Source: JBDRNO01 sp043811005
Lineage (GTDB): Bacteria > Bacteroidota > Bacteroidia > NORP154
DNA: 15,986 nucleotides
Assembly: GCA_043811005.1 (NCBI GenBank)
Contig: JBDRNO010000006.1
Location: 1 to 15,986, forward strand
Reading direction: 5' to 3'
Part shown: piece by piece, positions 14,866-15,986 of the stretch
How the letters are laid out: each line of letters starts with the position of its first letter
Position numbering within the stretch: the stretch's first letter is position 1
Made by a program: the position numbers and the translations under genes
Notes under the pieces: generated by a model
What the model saw: the letters and a program-made list of their open reading frames with translations, nothing else
What the model was told of the DNA's origin: nothing
Databases searched by the model: none

Positions 14866-14959
14866 GCCACTAAAACTCAAAAGCACTAAATCCCACTAAA
14901 TTATTTAACAATTGTTTTAATTTTTTTGTTGGATTTAGTGTTTTAGTGATTTCGCGGCA
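14866..14959. repeat. Inverted CACTAAA-type repeat upstream of the ketosynthase gene
   Basis: The left arm (14866-14893, GCCACTAAAACTC then AAAAGCACTAAATCCC) and the right arm (14930-14959, GGATTTAGTGTTTTAGTGAT then TTCGCGGC) are imperfect reverse complements around a 36-bp AT-rich loop. The structure matches the CACAAAG arrays at 2433-2613 but holds no gene remnant. Confidence 0.6.
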
Positions 14960-14962
14960 TTC

Positions 14963-15003
14963 TTTTTTAATCAATTAATGAAATTATGTTCTAAACAAAA
15001 GTA
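14963..15003 (-). promoter_or_regulatory. TACTTTTG -7 box followed by the recurrent ~30-bp motif
   Basis: On the minus strand TACTTTTG (15003-14996) fits TAnnTTTG and is followed by TTTAGAACATAATTTCATTA and an A-rich tail, a copy of the recurrent motif. It starts just after the SDR stop and would give the ketosynthase gene a leader of about 160 bases. No TTG at the normal -33 distance is seen. Confidence 0.35.
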
Positions 15004-15009
15004 TGAATT

Positions 15010-15828
15010 TTAAACATTTTCCATTCTTTTACGGAAAAGGACATATATTTTATGCACTAAGTAAGGGAAATATCTTAAACAAAAAGAACTGATCTTTCCG
15101 ACAACAGGAAATATTGTCGAGCTGAATTTTCGTTTCAGGATATTATTAAGTATGGATCTTGCAACTGTTTCCTGTGATTGATCTAAATATGCAGGTCTCT
15201 TGGTGACCGGGACAGCTGAGCCATCAGCTGCAAGGACTGTTTTATCCGGATCATTCTCAGTAAATCCAATATAAACAATACCTGTATGCACACCTGTTCC
15301 TGACAATTCAAATTTGAGTGATTCAGCAAGACCTCTAAGAGCCATTTTTGCAGCACTATACGCGGATGAGGTTGGCAAACCATGTTTTCCTGTAAAGCTG
15401 GAGATAAATATCAGATGACCTTTTGTCTTCACCAGATGAGGTAAAGCATACATGGAAGGATAAACCGAACCGAGGATATTAACATCAATTATTTTTTTAA
15501 ATACTTCCGGTTTGAGTTCCATAAATTGGCTACGCTGGATAACACCGGCATTATTTATCAGGATATCCAGTTTGCCAAACCTGTCAATGGCTTTTTGTAT
15601 CAGTATTGCAGCATCTTCAGCAGAGGCAACATCAGCTTGTACCGCAATGACCTCGTATCCCATTGAGGTCATTTCACTAAGTGTTTTGTCTAACTTTTCC
15701 TTATTTCTTCCGTTTATCACAATTGATGCACCCAGTTCGGCAAGTGCAAAAGCAGTTGTTCTGCCTATACCGCCATTAGAGCCAGTAACGATTGCTACTT
15801 TGTTCGTAAAAAATTTTCTTTTACTCAT
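15010..15828 (-). CDS. Short-chain dehydrogenase/reductase
   Basis: A 272-residue NAD(P)H-dependent oxidoreductase of the classical SDR fold. TGSNGGIG (15-22) is the nucleotide-binding loop, NNAG is at 92-95, the active-site Ser is at 143-144 (ISSF) and YSAAK carries catalytic Tyr157 and Lys161. After about 220 it has a hydrophobic, basic tail (SSFCLRYFPYLVHKIYVLFR) that could sit on the membrane. This resembles 3-ketosphinganine reductase or DHRS7-like SDRs acting on lipids more than FabG, which lacks such a tail. Beside the ketosynthase, a 3-ketoacyl reductase role is plausible. The gene starts at 15828, only 20 bp from the 138-bp repeat, so its promoter may lie inside the repeat. An upstream cluster gene would be outside the window. 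Confidence 0.9.
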   Translation of the reverse strand: MSKRKFFTNKVAIVTGSNGGIGRTTAFALAELGASIVINGRNKEKLDKTLSEMTSMGYEVIAVQADVASAEDAAILIQKAIDRFGKLDILINNAGVIQRSQFMELKPEVFKKIIDVNILGSVYPSMYALPHLVKTKGHLIFISSFTGKHGLPTSSAYSAAKMALRGLAESLKFELSGTGVHTGIVYIGFTENDPDKTVLAADGSAVPVTKRPAYLDQSQETVARSILNNILKRKFSSTIFPVVGKISSFCLRYFPYLVHKIYVLFRKRMENV

Positions 15829-15848
15829 TTTATCACTTATGAGACATA

Positions 15849-15986
15849 CTAATTAGTGTCCGTCTATAAAGTCCGAATGTTTGGATGAATTTTAAAATTA
15901 CAAATTACAAGTACCAAATAACAAATAAATCACAATGCTCAAAAACTCAATGACCAAAACTGTTTCGGTCATTTGATAATTGATAT
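15849..15986. repeat. Right copy of perfect 138-bp terminal inverted repeat
   Basis: Exact reverse complement of bases 3-140. The inner edge (15849-15873) reads CTAATTAG then TGTCCGTCTATAAAGTC and marks the end of the element; the remainder continues to the window end. It includes the palindromic segment 15949-15973. Identity over 138 bp on both sides points to a recent multicopy element, or a collapsed repeat at which assembly stopped. Confidence 0.95.

Overview
The window looks like a chromosomal stretch of an uncultured Bacteroidota bacterium. Supporting signs are low GC, AT-rich spacers full of short interspersed repeats, starts without a clear Shine-Dalgarno, a -7 box of the TAnnTTTG type (2770-2777), an ftsK-lolA gene pair, SprB-like repeats and a two-component-regulator-type propeller protein. 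No tRNA, rRNA, CRISPR array, phage gene or intact transposase is visible.

Layout. (1) 226-2385, minus strand: carbamate kinase followed by ornithine carbamoyltransferase, the ATP-yielding half of arginine/citrulline catabolism; arginine deiminase is absent from the window. (2) 2398-2640: an inverted-repeat element holding the N-terminal remnant of a GxxExxY nuclease-like gene. (3) 2797-7172, plus strand: a small lipoprotein, the FtsK DNA translocase and a LolA-like lipoprotein chaperone. (4) 7212-9908, minus strand: two secreted surface proteins, one a lamin-tail/SprB protein that ends abruptly and one a seven-repeat propeller. (5) 10129-15828, minus strand: a lipid-type set made of a short-chain dehydrogenase, a FabF-like ketosynthase, a small exported protein, an acyl carrier protein, an AcpS-like phosphopantetheinyl transferase and, after a second GxxExxY remnant, a long acyl-CoA dehydrogenase. 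Ketosynthase, ACP, PPTase and reductase could form a self-contained acyl-chain module; its product cannot be read from the window.

The spacers carry much of the unexplained structure. Both window ends lie inside the same repeat: a perfect 138-bp inverted repeat (3-140 and 15849-15986). Its inner edge matches the ends of two roughly 100-bp MITE-like elements (133-230 and 1320-1428) that lie at the stop codons of the carbamoyltransferase and carbamate kinase genes. A separate ~30-bp motif containing a -7-like box recurs in the same orientation in four minus-strand spacers. The 138-bp repeat most likely marks where an assembly broke in a multicopy element, so genes beyond either edge may belong to the same clusters.
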